From an uncultured Acidobacteriia bacterium (GTDB taxonomy: Bacteria; Acidobacteriota; Terriglobia; Bryobacterales; Bryobacteraceae): a stretch of 64,000 bases of DNA. The position numbers and the translations under genes are program-made. Below the pieces are notes generated by a model. The model was not told the DNA's origin, ran no database searches, and worked only from the letters and a program-made list of their open reading frames with translations. Position 1 is the stretch's first letter; each line of letters begins with the position of its first letter. The DNA is taken from NCBI GenBank assembly GCA_903851195.1, contig CAINNJ010000025.1:434001-498000 (forward strand), read 5' to 3'. Below, piece by piece: positions 41,201 through 48,766 of the stretch.

Positions 41201-42235
41201 GAAGTTGCGGAGTTCGGCGGCGCCGGCGATCTCCCCGCCCAGGGCCTGGACACGGGCGCGTTTGGCGACGATCTTTTCGGGGTCGGCGTCGAAATCGGCA
41301 TCCACGCGCAGGTTTTCCAGGGCGATGCCCTGAATCGCCACGCCGAAATCGGCGCTGCTCAGTTTGCCGGCGGCGTGATAGTCGCTGAGGGAGACGTAGC
41401 GGGCGGTTCCGGCAGCGGTGATGGTGCCGCGGGCGAGCTTCGTGAAGTCCCTGAGAGCGACGCGGGCCTGGTACTGGCCGGTCCAGACCGGGGACGCGAA
41501 GTGGTTGAGTTCGGTGTTGTGGAGTTCGACTTCCGAATTCGCGGTCTTCACTTTGGCGCCGGTGATGAGGACGCGGTCGAGTTCCATGGAGGCGGCGGCG
41601 GTGAGTTCGAGATCCAGTCCGGCGAGGTGCAGGGGGGCGAGGGCGACCTTGCCGGTGTAGCGCGCGCCGGCGGGGTCGAAAGCGACCTGGGCGCGGAGAT
41701 TTTCGCCACGCGCGTTCCAGGGCTGGATGCGCGGCGGCGCGCCCGCGGCTTCGAGCAGGATCGAGCCGTTTTGCAGGTTGAATTTCGCGATTTTCAGATC
41801 GAGAATGACTTCCGCGGCGTTCTTGCCGGGCTTCCGGATTTTGGGGTGGGGGAGGTTCGTTTTTCCGTCGGCGGCGACGATGAGGTGGGCTTCGGGGCGG
41901 AAGGCTTCGGCTGCGGCGATGGTGAAGGCGCGGGAGAAGAAGGAGACGATGCGGAATTCCACGCGGGCACGTTCCACGCGGAGCAGCGGAGCATCTCCGG
42001 AGGGTTCCGTCCCGCGGATGACGAACCGATCGACTTCGGCGGTGAGGGTATGCCAGTCGAAGCGGAAGGCGCCGAGTTCCACTTTGCCGCCGGTAGCGCG
42101 CTCGGCCTGGGAGACAATCTCCGAGCGAACTTTCTCGCGCAGCCAGTCGCTTTGGGCAATCCACAGGCCGGCTCCGGTGAGAAAGAGCAGAGTCAGGGCC
42201 AATGTGGCGGCGCTGATTTTAAGCCAGAACTTCAT
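38255..42235 (-). CDS. tamB: TamB, inner-membrane-anchored lipid/protein translocation factor
   Basis: A 1326-residue AsmA/TamB-superfamily protein. One N-terminal membrane anchor (LKISAATLALTLLFLTGAGL) is followed by a very long repetitive beta-rich periplasmic region and the conserved C-terminal TamB domain (GRVNVTQGELVFFGNKYSIS, VLTLSGPLNKLNVTYRSDPP, FSDILALLATGRTPSDP, ending LDFAYKKRFK). TamB spans the periplasm and works with an Omp85 partner in outer-membrane assembly and phospholipid transport. Its ATG overlaps the stop of the SurA-like gene. Confidence 0.93.
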   Translation of the reverse strand: MKFWLKISAATLALTLLFLTGAGLWIAQSDWLREKVRSEIVSQAERATGGKVELGAFRFDWHTLTAEVDRFVIRGTEPSGDAPLLRVERARVEFRIVSFFSRAFTIAAAEAFRPEAHLIVAADGKTNLPHPKIRKPGKNAAEVILDLKIAKFNLQNGSILLEAAGAPPRIQPWNARGENLRAQVAFDPAGARYTGKVALAPLHLAGLDLELTAAASMELDRVLITGAKVKTANSEVELHNTELNHFASPVWTGQYQARVALRDFTKLARGTITAAGTARYVSLSDYHAAGKLSSADFGVAIQGIALENLRVDADFDADPEKIVAKRARVQALGGEIAGAAELRNFERFKASGRLENFNLARAVALAAKQHLPYDAALAGPFDIQGTLRNQTGSAQLTLTPVSGSAPVHGEVAVRFDTAAHTLDLGQSFIDLPHSRVEVSGALGAASGANAAGGSQRLAATLNSIDAAELLPFLPGEKPDVAWGDLHFSGAVTGPLDHPRIAGSATAQKVRYQQQTLDSLAADFALDESRLTVAKSDVAWNGIHAKVLGNLALANWHAGPKSIFSAVAELHDADLSRILTATGYKDTPVSGSLSGTAQITGSVDDPRGAADVSLANGQISGQPYDSITGRVQLVSQTARTFTGLFVSGPKRVNISTHFDQNGAAFSDGNLDFNLTSNTMPLNEINLVRERQPDIHGFGKFHVDGMLRFSHDAKKQLQQDLVSLNADASANGLELAGRNLGDARLLATTKNAVMTTHFESNAANASIRGDGTVQLAGDYPVEAKIKFSNAALNSLVTLLATPGSDASLNVEGTLEGELDIRGPARTPDEMTATLDVPKVEVHPLPGSDFAHALPNFSITNNGPIRVSVSKRQVRVESARLKAPQTDLTVGGTVALTGTQSLDLRVQGNMNLALVRSLNADLSSSGILSLDGAVRGNVGTPELSGRATLRNGEFHYADFSNGLTGANGEIAFSGTRATIQSLTAESGGGRVDVTGFISLNNGLPAFRIEAKSRGVRVRYPEGVSSISDADLTLAGTSQRSDISGLVTVHRVVINPKTDAASILAASAEPLKTSAKTGIASNMNFDVQISTAPDVVLQTSLTQSIQADANLRLRGTVTNPAVLGRVNVTQGELVFFGNKYSISQGSVSFFNPGKIEPVLNVDLETKARGVDVVLTLSGPLNKLNVTYRSDPPLQFSDILALLATGRTPSDPTLAINSNGQSQSFDQLGANTLIGQAIANPVAGRLQRFFGVSRIKIDPQLTGITGSPQARLTIEQQVTPEILFTYITDVSSTSTQLIRVEWAFNPNWSAILIREENGYVGLDFAYKKRFK

Positions 42236-42858
42236 GGCGCCAGGTCCTTATCCAGATACTGGATCCGGTTGCGTTTGCGCTGCTCTTTGACCCAGGCGTC
42301 GAGATCGGCATCGGCGCGGACGGCGACCAGTTTTTGCTCCAGACGCGCGCGAAATTCGGCCAGGGAGACCTGGTTTTCGGCGGCGCTCTTCTGCAGATCT
42401 TCTTCTGTGACCTGGACGGCGGGACGGAAGCGGAGGCCGAGGAAGGAGAGGAGATCGGACTGGCGGGCGAGGTCGTCTTCGAGGTCGCGGGTGGTGAGGC
42501 CGTAGGCAGCCAGGGAACGCTCCAGGGACGGGAGATCTCCCTGGGTGTACTGTTCCGCGTAGTCCTGTAAAAGCTGGGCGCGGCCTTCGGGGTTGAGGCG
42601 GGGATAGTGGCCGACCTCCATTTCGCGTTCCACGAGTTTCTGGTCGATGAGCCGCTCGGCGGCCTGGCGGCGGGCCGCGAGAGTGAACTCGGGCTGGGCA
42701 CCGTTCTGGAAGGCGGTGAGGCGAAGACGGAGGTCCACTTCGCTCGCGGTGATGACCCGGTTGCCGGCGGAGATGGCGATGCGATCCACGATGACGGCGC
42801 CGGCGTTCGAAGCGGTGAGGAACGCGAGGAGGGTGAGATTCCGGAGATTCCTGAGCAT
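42232..42858 (-). CDS. SurA-N-like periplasmic chaperone
   Basis: A 208-residue exported protein: short signal peptide (MLRNLRNLTLLAFLTASNAG), then a SurA/PpiC N-terminal domain (VDRIAISAGNRVITASEVDL, RRQAAERLIDQKLVEREMEV) and a helical C terminus. There is no parvulin (rotamase) domain, so it is a chaperone without isomerase activity. It lies between the Omp85 gene (1-base overlap) and tamB (4-base overlap), which suggests it delivers outer-membrane proteins to this machinery. Confidence 0.8.
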   Translation of the reverse strand: MLRNLRNLTLLAFLTASNAGAVIVDRIAISAGNRVITASEVDLRLRLTAFQNGAQPEFTLAARRQAAERLIDQKLVEREMEVGHYPRLNPEGRAQLLQDYAEQYTQGDLPSLERSLAAYGLTTRDLEDDLARQSDLLSFLGLRFRPAVQVTEEDLQKSAAENQVSLAEFRARLEQKLVAVRADADLDAWVKEQRKRNRIQYLDKDLAP

Positions 42859-45821
42859 CAGAAAGCCTGTCCGATGGAGAAGAAGAACTGGAAATGGCTG
42901 ATCTGCTGCAGCGCCGCCTGGCACGGGTTGGTGACGGAAACAGAGCACTGCACTAACTGGACGTAGCTTCCCGCAAAACCGTTGTACTTCGGGGGATTCA
43001 GACTGTACGCAAGATCGAAGCGGAGCGGGCCGACGGGCGTGCGGTAGCGAATACCGAAGCCGGCGGCGTGAACCATGTAATTGAAATCTTTGACGTCACG
43101 CTGCTGGTAGCGGAAAGACAGGTTGCCGAGGCTCGAGTAGATGTTGCCCGCGTCCTCAAAAATCACGCCATTGATGTTCGCGCCGTAGAGGGGGAAGCGC
43201 AGTTCGGTGTTGTTGAAGAAGAGGGCGGAACCGCCGAGGGGGAAGCCGGTCAGGGTGTCGCGGGGGCCGGCCTGATTCTCGGGAACGCCGCGCTGGGTGT
43301 TGCCGCCGCCGCCGTAGAAGCGTTCGGGGAGCGGGATGGGATCCGAGGGATCGGAATTGGAGGGGATACGATAAGCGGGCTCGACGCCGAACTGAGTTTC
43401 GCGGGCGAGCACGATCTTTTCGCCGATCCGGTGGTACGTCGCGTTGCGGGCCAGCACGCGGACAAAGCTGGTCTGGGAGCCGAAGTAGCGGTTGGCCCAG
43501 CCCACGTCCAGGGTGTTGTAGATGCCTTTGTGGGGGTCGACGGGGTCGTCCCGGCGGTCCTGCACGAGGTTGAACGAAGCGATGCCGACGCGGACGGACT
43601 GCGCGAGGCGGGGGAGCAGCAGAGGATCGATCTTCAGATTGGAGACGCCGACATTGCGGTAATTGAAGCGGTAGAAGACTGTGATCGGTTTCGAGACGTG
43701 CTGGACGAACTGGGCGGACGCTTCTTCGCGCTTCGCCTGAAAGGTGCGGACGTCGTGCGTGTCGTCATAGAGGATCGACAGGTTGGCGTCGAATTTTGCC
43801 AGGCTGAAGACGCGGGGCACGAAATAGCTGACGGCGGCGCGTTTCTGCAGGGTGGAAAGGCGGCTGCGGAAACTGAGCGACTGGCCGGCGCCGAGAAAAT
43901 TGAGGCGCGTGACATCGAGCGAGACGCGGGGACTGAAACCGGCGGCGCCGCCGGGGTCGGAAAGGTCCGTGACGGCGTTGCTGCCGCCGATGCGGGCGAA
44001 CTCCGCGCCGAAGCCGCCGGTAATGGAGTAACGGCGGGCTTCTTCGAGATTGAAGAGGACGTATTTGCGGTTCTCATCGCCATCGGGATTCTGGACGGCC
44101 ATGTCGACCTGGGCGAAGATGCCGAGGTCGTAGAGGCGGCGCTGGGTTTCCGCCATGGCGCCGGGCGAGAGGGGGTCGCCGGCGCTCAGAGTGAGTTGGC
44201 GGCTGACCAGGCCGGGGCGCGTGGTGGAAAGACCGGTGGTGACGACGTCGCGGACGAACTCCTGCTCGCCTTCGTGGATGGTGAAGGTGACCTCGGCCTT
44301 GTGGCGGGCGGCGTCGATCTTCGTATCCCAATCGAAGGTGGCGTTCGCGAAACCGTGCTCGCCGTACTGCTGCATGATGGCTTCACGGTCGGAGGCGATG
44401 TTGAATTCGCTGAAGATCTGGCCGGTCTGGGAACTGAGGGAGTTCAGGGTTTTCGAGATGTCGAGCTTTTTGACGCCCTCGATGCGGAGCAGTTCCACGG
44501 TGTACTGGGTGCCCTCGGCGATTTCGAAGAAGACCGCGAAGTCACTCTCTTTGCCGCGGAAATTGTCTTCGGTGCGGGATTTCACCTCGACGTCGCGGAA
44601 GCCGTTGGACCGGTAGAGTTCCGCAATGGTCTGTTCGTCGCGGCGGCGGGAAGCTTCGCTGTAGCGGCCCTGGCGGAACTCGAACGAGGCCGGGATGAGA
44701 TACATGCGCTCGCGAATGGTGGCGGTGTTGAAGTACCGGTTGCCGGTGATTTCGAGGTGAGCGAGGCGGTGGCGGCGGCCGAGGGTGATCTGGTAATCGA
44801 TCTCGGTGCGGCCGTTGCGCACGTCCTGCTGTTCGTAATCGACTTCGACTTCGAAGTAGCCGCGGGACTGGAAGTAATCGCGAAGATTGTTGGAGCCTTC
44901 GGTGAGCAGATCTTCGTCGACGGTGTGTTCCTCAAAGACGGGGATCTGCTGCTTGAGGGTGTTGCGGCGAAGCCGGGCGCCGGTGGCTTTCACTTCGACG
45001 ACGGGGCCTGGATTAACAGTAATGCGCGGGACGGGGTTCTGCGAGTTGAGGCTTTCCAGAGCGACGGTCGCGCGGAGGCGATTGGCGTTCTGGTATTTGA
45101 GGCGGATGTTGTCGATTCCGCTCCGGGAACGGCTTTGGGTGACGCCGCGATAGCCGGGCATGACGAAACGATGCCACTTCGTGGCTTTGTCGATGGCGTT
45201 ATCGGACAGCACCGGAGTTTCGCCGGGGTTGCCGCGGGTGATGACGGGGAGTTGGTAGTGACTGCGCTTACCGCCCTCCACGATAAAGGTGATCATGACC
45301 TGCTGGAAGGCGGTGTCGTAATCGAGGCGGTGAGAGATTTTCGGGGTGAAGTAGCCGTTGGAGACCAGGAGTTTGCGGATGTTCTCTTCGGCGGCGGCAA
45401 GCTGGTCTTCATCGAAAGGCATGCCGAGATCGAGGCGGGCGACGCTGGACATCTGCCCGGGGCCGGGCGGGTCGGAGGTGTTGGTCTCGACGGCGATGTC
45501 TCCGATGAACCAGCTGTTTTTCGTGAGAAAGCGAACGGCAACACCGCCAGGAACGGCGGAGGCATCCACCTGAATATCTTTATAGCGGCCGGTTGCGTAG
45601 AGGCGTTCAATGGAGGCGCGAATCACGGCGGCCTGGTAGGGCTGGTTTTGCTGCAGAGGGAGGAGCGCGGTGATGTCGGCGAGTTCGAGGGGTTGACTGG
45701 CCGGATCGAAGGCGATGGCGACGACGGGGAGGCCTTCGAAGCGCGCAGGGGAGTCCTGCGCGTGGAGCGCTAAGCTCAACAGACAGATAGCGATGGCACA
45801 GGTGGCATAGCGCTGTCGCAA
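42858..45821 (-). CDS. Omp85-family outer-membrane assembly protein (TamA/BamA-like)
   Basis: A 987-residue outer-membrane protein. A signal peptide (MRQRYATCAIAICLLSLALH) precedes several POTRA domains over about residues 25-560 (for example YQAAVIRASIERLYATGRYK, NLRDYFQSRGYFEVEVDYEQ, ELLRIEGVKKLDISKTL). The C-terminal barrel follows (GGGGNTQRGVPENQAGPRDT, FPLGGSALFFNNTELRFPLY, GPLRFDLAYSLN). It is longer than typical BamA because of extra POTRAs. Encoded with tamB, it is the best TamA candidate, though it could be a BamA paralogue. The start is TTG at 45821. Confidence 0.88.
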   Translation of the reverse strand: MRQRYATCAIAICLLSLALHAQDSPARFEGLPVVAIAFDPASQPLELADITALLPLQQNQPYQAAVIRASIERLYATGRYKDIQVDASAVPGGVAVRFLTKNSWFIGDIAVETNTSDPPGPGQMSSVARLDLGMPFDEDQLAAAEENIRKLLVSNGYFTPKISHRLDYDTAFQQVMITFIVEGGKRSHYQLPVITRGNPGETPVLSDNAIDKATKWHRFVMPGYRGVTQSRSRSGIDNIRLKYQNANRLRATVALESLNSQNPVPRITVNPGPVVEVKATGARLRRNTLKQQIPVFEEHTVDEDLLTEGSNNLRDYFQSRGYFEVEVDYEQQDVRNGRTEIDYQITLGRRHRLAHLEITGNRYFNTATIRERMYLIPASFEFRQGRYSEASRRRDEQTIAELYRSNGFRDVEVKSRTEDNFRGKESDFAVFFEIAEGTQYTVELLRIEGVKKLDISKTLNSLSSQTGQIFSEFNIASDREAIMQQYGEHGFANATFDWDTKIDAARHKAEVTFTIHEGEQEFVRDVVTTGLSTTRPGLVSRQLTLSAGDPLSPGAMAETQRRLYDLGIFAQVDMAVQNPDGDENRKYVLFNLEEARRYSITGGFGAEFARIGGSNAVTDLSDPGGAAGFSPRVSLDVTRLNFLGAGQSLSFRSRLSTLQKRAAVSYFVPRVFSLAKFDANLSILYDDTHDVRTFQAKREEASAQFVQHVSKPITVFYRFNYRNVGVSNLKIDPLLLPRLAQSVRVGIASFNLVQDRRDDPVDPHKGIYNTLDVGWANRYFGSQTSFVRVLARNATYHRIGEKIVLARETQFGVEPAYRIPSNSDPSDPIPLPERFYGGGGNTQRGVPENQAGPRDTLTGFPLGGSALFFNNTELRFPLYGANINGVIFEDAGNIYSSLGNLSFRYQQRDVKDFNYMVHAAGFGIRYRTPVGPLRFDLAYSLNPPKYNGFAGSYVQLVQCSVSVTNPCQAALQQISHFQFFFSIGQAF

Positions 45822-45887
45822 TGCCTACAGTCTAACAGCGCAAGAGGCCTTTCCGGCGAGGCCTGTTAAGATGGCGGCGGGTAAGAT

Positions 45888-46904
45888 TTGTCATCTCAGG
45901 AACGTTTCAGCCGGCAGATCCGATTTGCGCCGTTCGGGCAGGAGGGGCAGGAGAGACTGGCGGCTTCCACGGCCGTGATTGTGGGCTGCGGCGCGCTGGG
46001 CACCGTGCAGGCGCAACTGCTGGCGCGGGCCGGGGTGGGGCGGCTGCGGCTGGTGGATCGCGACTACGTGGAAGAGAGCAATCTGCAGCGGCAGGTGCTT
46101 TACACGGAGGAAGACGCGCGGGACGGACTGCCGAAGGCGGAGGCGGCGCGGCGGCATCTGGTGGAAGCGAACAGCGGGGTGGACGTGCAGGCGCTGGTGG
46201 CGGATCTGAATCCGGCGGATGCGGAGGAACTGCTGGGTGGCGCGCACGTGATTCTGGACGGAACCGACAATTTCGAGACGCGGATGCTGATCAACGACTA
46301 TGCCGTACGCGAGAGCGTGCCATGGATTTACGGGGCGGCGGTGGGCAGCTACGGGATCGCGATGCCGGTGCTGCCGGACGATTCGGCTTGCTTCCGGTGC
46401 GTGTATCCGGAGCCTCCGGCGGGGGTGCAGCCCACCTGTGAGACGGCGGGCGTGCTGGGACCGGTGACCAGCGTGATCGGGTCGATTCAGGCCATGGAGG
46501 CGATGAAGATTCTGGCGGGGCGCGCGGAGAGCGTGCGGCGGAAGATTTTCCGCGGGGATCTTTGGGACGGGCCGATTCGCGAGACGGCGATGCCGGAGAG
46601 GGATCCGGAGTGTCCGGCATGCGGGCGGCGGGAGTTCCGGTATTTGCAGGGGGAGAAGCGGGCTCCGGTGAGTTTGTGCGGGCGGAATGCGGTGCAAATT
46701 CACGAGCGCACGCGGCCGGTGGATTTGAAGGATTTGGCGGCGCGCCTCGCGGGGCTGGGGACGGTGCGGGCGAATGAGTTCGCGCTGCGGTTCGCGGAGG
46801 GGGCTTATGAGGTTACGGTATTCGCGGATGGCCGGGCGATTGTAAAGGGGACGGTGGATGTGGGGGTGGCGCGGAGTCTCTATTCGCGGTTTGTGGGGAA
46901 TTAG
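45888..46904 (+). CDS. ThiF/MoeB/HesA family adenylyltransferase
   Basis: A 338-residue E1-like enzyme that adenylates the C terminus of a ubiquitin-like sulfur carrier (ThiS or MoaD type). Features: RQIRFAPFGQEGQERLAAST, nucleotide-binding VIVGCGALGTVQAQLLARAG, LVDRDYVEESNLQRQVLY, the zinc cysteines ACFRC and CPAC, and PTCETAGVLGPVTSVIGSIQ with the conserved cysteine. A 60-residue C-terminal extension may contact the carrier. The TTG start at 45888 is the earliest one compatible with the family. The neighbours do not show which cofactor it serves. Confidence 0.88.
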   Translation: MSSQERFSRQIRFAPFGQEGQERLAASTAVIVGCGALGTVQAQLLARAGVGRLRLVDRDYVEESNLQRQVLYTEEDARDGLPKAEAARRHLVEANSGVDVQALVADLNPADAEELLGGAHVILDGTDNFETRMLINDYAVRESVPWIYGAAVGSYGIAMPVLPDDSACFRCVYPEPPAGVQPTCETAGVLGPVTSVIGSIQAMEAMKILAGRAESVRRKIFRGDLWDGPIRETAMPERDPECPACGRREFRYLQGEKRAPVSLCGRNAVQIHERTRPVDLKDLAARLAGLGTVRANEFALRFAEGAYEVTVFADGRAIVKGTVDVGVARSLYSRFVGN

Positions 46905-46925
46905 CGGGCGGGGGAAACGGGGATC

Positions 46926-47576
46926 TCATCGATCGGCGCTGTTCAAGAGCCTCGGGGGGCCAGGCAGGAAGGCTAGCTCCCTGCCGACCATCTCGGATGC
47001 CGCGATCAGAATGTCCCGGAACGTGCGTGCCTCGAATCTCGACCGCGCACCTGTCTGCTCCATGATGCCCGGCAGCGCGGCCTGCAGCCCTCGGTAAATG
47101 TAGGTAATATCCTGAACCGTCGGATGTTTCTTCCTGCGAACGAAGGCGTTCCCGATCTCGCGAAAGACGCCGTCAGGCGTTCCGCCGTGAATGTATACGT
47201 CGGTGCCTGCGAGATCGCTCAGAGATTTGAGCGCCCGCCGATTCACCGCTTCCAGTACGAACCAGGTGTGCCGACCCGGTTGAAAGAGGTCCCATGCGAC
47301 GGTAAGACCGAGTTCGAAAGGCATGTTCATCCTGGGCGTGGGAGGATCGGCATGGTCGATCTCGACCCGGGACAGGTCGTGAAAAGAGTATCGGCAGGCT
47401 CCGATCAGGTCAACGATCCGGTCCAACCGACGCGCGCCGCCTGGCAGTTCCAGTGTCGCGCGCGGAGTTACTCCATAGGCAGTCAGCGCGGCGATGTAGG
47501 CAAGGTACAAGTCGCCGAACTGCTCATCGTACGGGATGTTGAGGAAGGCGGCTCTTGGGTTGGTGCGCTTAGCGAT
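46926..47576 (-). CDS. TIR-like protein with predicted ATC start
   Basis: A 216-residue protein if started at ATC 47576 (residues AKRTNPRAAFLNIPYDEQFG), or 194 from TTG 47510, which would remove the first strand. The order FLNIPYDEQFGDLYLAYIAA, CRYSFHDLSRVEID and PRMNMPFELGLTVAWDL resembles TIR/TIR-like or nucleoside-deoxyribosyltransferase folds, with the Glu in PFELG as the presumed NAD-cleaving residue. It follows the small HTH gene: ATC lies 8 bases after GGGGGAG and overlaps the HTH stop by 8 bases. The activity is inference. Confidence 0.6.
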   Translation of the reverse strand: MAKRTNPRAAFLNIPYDEQFGDLYLAYIAALTAYGVTPRATLELPGGARRLDRIVDLIGACRYSFHDLSRVEIDHADPPTPRMNMPFELGLTVAWDLFQPGRHTWFVLEAVNRRALKSLSDLAGTDVYIHGGTPDGVFREIGNAFVRRKKHPTVQDITYIYRGLQAALPGIMEQTGARSRFEARTFRDILIAASEMVGRELAFLPGPPRLLNSADR

Positions 47577-47793
47577 GACCGCTCTCCCCCGGAGCCCGTT
47601 TCCCCGTCGGCTTTTTTCTCCTGGCGGCGTGACCCTGGCGCGGTTCTCCGAATTCCCGGATGGTCTCCGGACTCCACACCCACTTCTCTACCAGCGCCTT
47701 AACGAACTTCACGTCCTTTTTCGAAACACCGAGCAGTTTTGCCGTCTCCTCAGGGGTAGGGTGCGGGGTCGTGATTACGATGGGCCGCTTCAT
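47569..47793 (-). CDS. small HTH protein coupled to the TIR-like gene
   Basis: A 74-residue protein: ITTPHPTPEETAKLLGVSKK and VKFVKALVEKWVWSPET form a MerR/HTH-like DNA-binding region, followed by a basic tail. The ATG start is clear. Its 3' end overlaps the start of the TIR-like gene. The arrangement resembles regulator-effector or antitoxin-toxin pairs. No exact family is recognised. Confidence 0.6.
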   Translation of the reverse strand: MKRPIVITTPHPTPEETAKLLGVSKKDVKFVKALVEKWVWSPETIREFGEPRQGHAARRKKPTGKRAPGESGHR

Positions 47794-47967
47794 GTCTGGA
47801 CCTGACTTGATTTTACCTGAAGGACCTGGGGATCGGTGGTCTCAGGTTTTCTCCTGCTTCGCGCCTTCGGCTTCTTTTCAGTAAATGGATTGCCTGCCTG
47901 CGGCACGGATAACGCCACCAGAACGAAGAGAAGCAACGGCGGCAAAAATCACGATACCATCCGAAAG

Positions 47968-48339
47968 ATGCGATTAGGACTCGTTTTGATTTATGTGAAA
48001 GATCTCGCCCGGATGACGGTGTTTTATGGCGAAATCCTTGGATTGCAGGCAATCGAGTCCACGCGCACCGAAAGTTGGGTGGAGTTCGAGGCCGGGGCGA
48101 TCCGGTTCGGGCTGCACGCGATTCCGGCTGCGATCGCGGAGGGGATCGAGATCGCTTCCCCGCCCCGCGCCCGCAAGGACAATCCCATAAAGCTCAGCTT
48201 TGCGGTTGAGGATGTAGCCTCCGAGCGGCGGCGGCTGGAAAGTCTGGGCGTCCCTCTCGTGGAACGCCCGTGGGGAAGTTGCGACGGAATCGACCCGGAA
48301 GGAAACGTGTTCGGGCTTCATCCGGTCGCGGAGATTTAG
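47968..48339 (+). CDS. VOC (glyoxalase) family protein
   Basis: A 123-residue single VOC protein: RLGLVLIYVKDLARMTVFYG, EILGLQAIESTRTESWVEFE, IKLSFAVEDVASERRRLESL and the closing GIDPEGNVFGLHPV. Reaction unknown. Start ATG 47968 is where the family begins; the longer frame is unrelated. The minus-strand frame opposite it (from the convergent gene at 48762) is an antisense read-through. Confidence 0.82.
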   Translation: MRLGLVLIYVKDLARMTVFYGEILGLQAIESTRTESWVEFEAGAIRFGLHAIPAAIAEGIEIASPPRARKDNPIKLSFAVEDVASERRRLESLGVPLVERPWGSCDGIDPEGNVFGLHPVAEI

Positions 48340-48762
48340 CCGCAATTTCGCCTCGTCTTTCGACATGGTAATGGCGCCGACGCGGTCGTAGATCCATTTC
48401 GAGGGGCGGTGGTGCTGGGCGGAGAAGGTGCCGACCAGTTTGCCGTCTTTGAGTTCCAGTTTCCAGCGGAGGGGCTCTCCGCCTTCGAAGTCGAGATAGA
48501 AATAGAGATTCACTTTGGCGCCGGACTGCTGCACATCCATGGCGGGGCCGGGTTTGCCGTCCCGGCCGATGCGAAAGCCGGTGAGTTTGCCGTCTTCCTT
48601 GCGGATTTCGACGGTCTGCTTTTCCTGGCGCTTGGTGCCGGCTTCGTCGGTGGTGTCGGCGACACCGGTCCAGCGGCCCGCGATGTCGGGGTCGGGGGCC
48701 TGCGCGGCGAGTCCCGCGACGAGGAGGGCGCCCAGGGCGAATAATCTGGTGGCGAATTTCAT
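47974..48762 (-). CDS. secreted beta-rich protein, 3' part antisense to the VOC gene
   Basis: The N-terminal half is credible: signal peptide MKFATRLFALGALLVAGLAA, then a lipocalin-like beta domain IAGRWTGVADTTDEAGTKRQ, VEIRKEDGKLTGFRIGRDGK, VNLYFYLDFEGGEPLRWKLE, GKLVGTFSAQHHRPSKW. After about residue 145 the frame runs antisense through the whole VOC gene with no similarity (LRDRMKPEHVSFRVD...). The original stop near 48340 has probably been lost. Its start (ATG 48762; 48768 is two codons earlier) lies against the divergent HEAT-protein start at 48767. Confidence 0.6.
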   Translation of the reverse strand: MKFATRLFALGALLVAGLAAQAPDPDIAGRWTGVADTTDEAGTKRQEKQTVEIRKEDGKLTGFRIGRDGKPGPAMDVQQSGAKVNLYFYLDFEGGEPLRWKLELKDGKLVGTFSAQHHRPSKWIYDRVGAITMSKDEAKLRLNLRDRMKPEHVSFRVDSVATSPRAFHERDAQTFQPPPLGGYILNRKAELYGIVLAGAGRGSDLDPLRDRSRNRVQPEPDRPGLELHPTFGARGLDCLQSKDFAIKHRHPGEIFHINQNES

Positions 48763-48766
48763 CACC

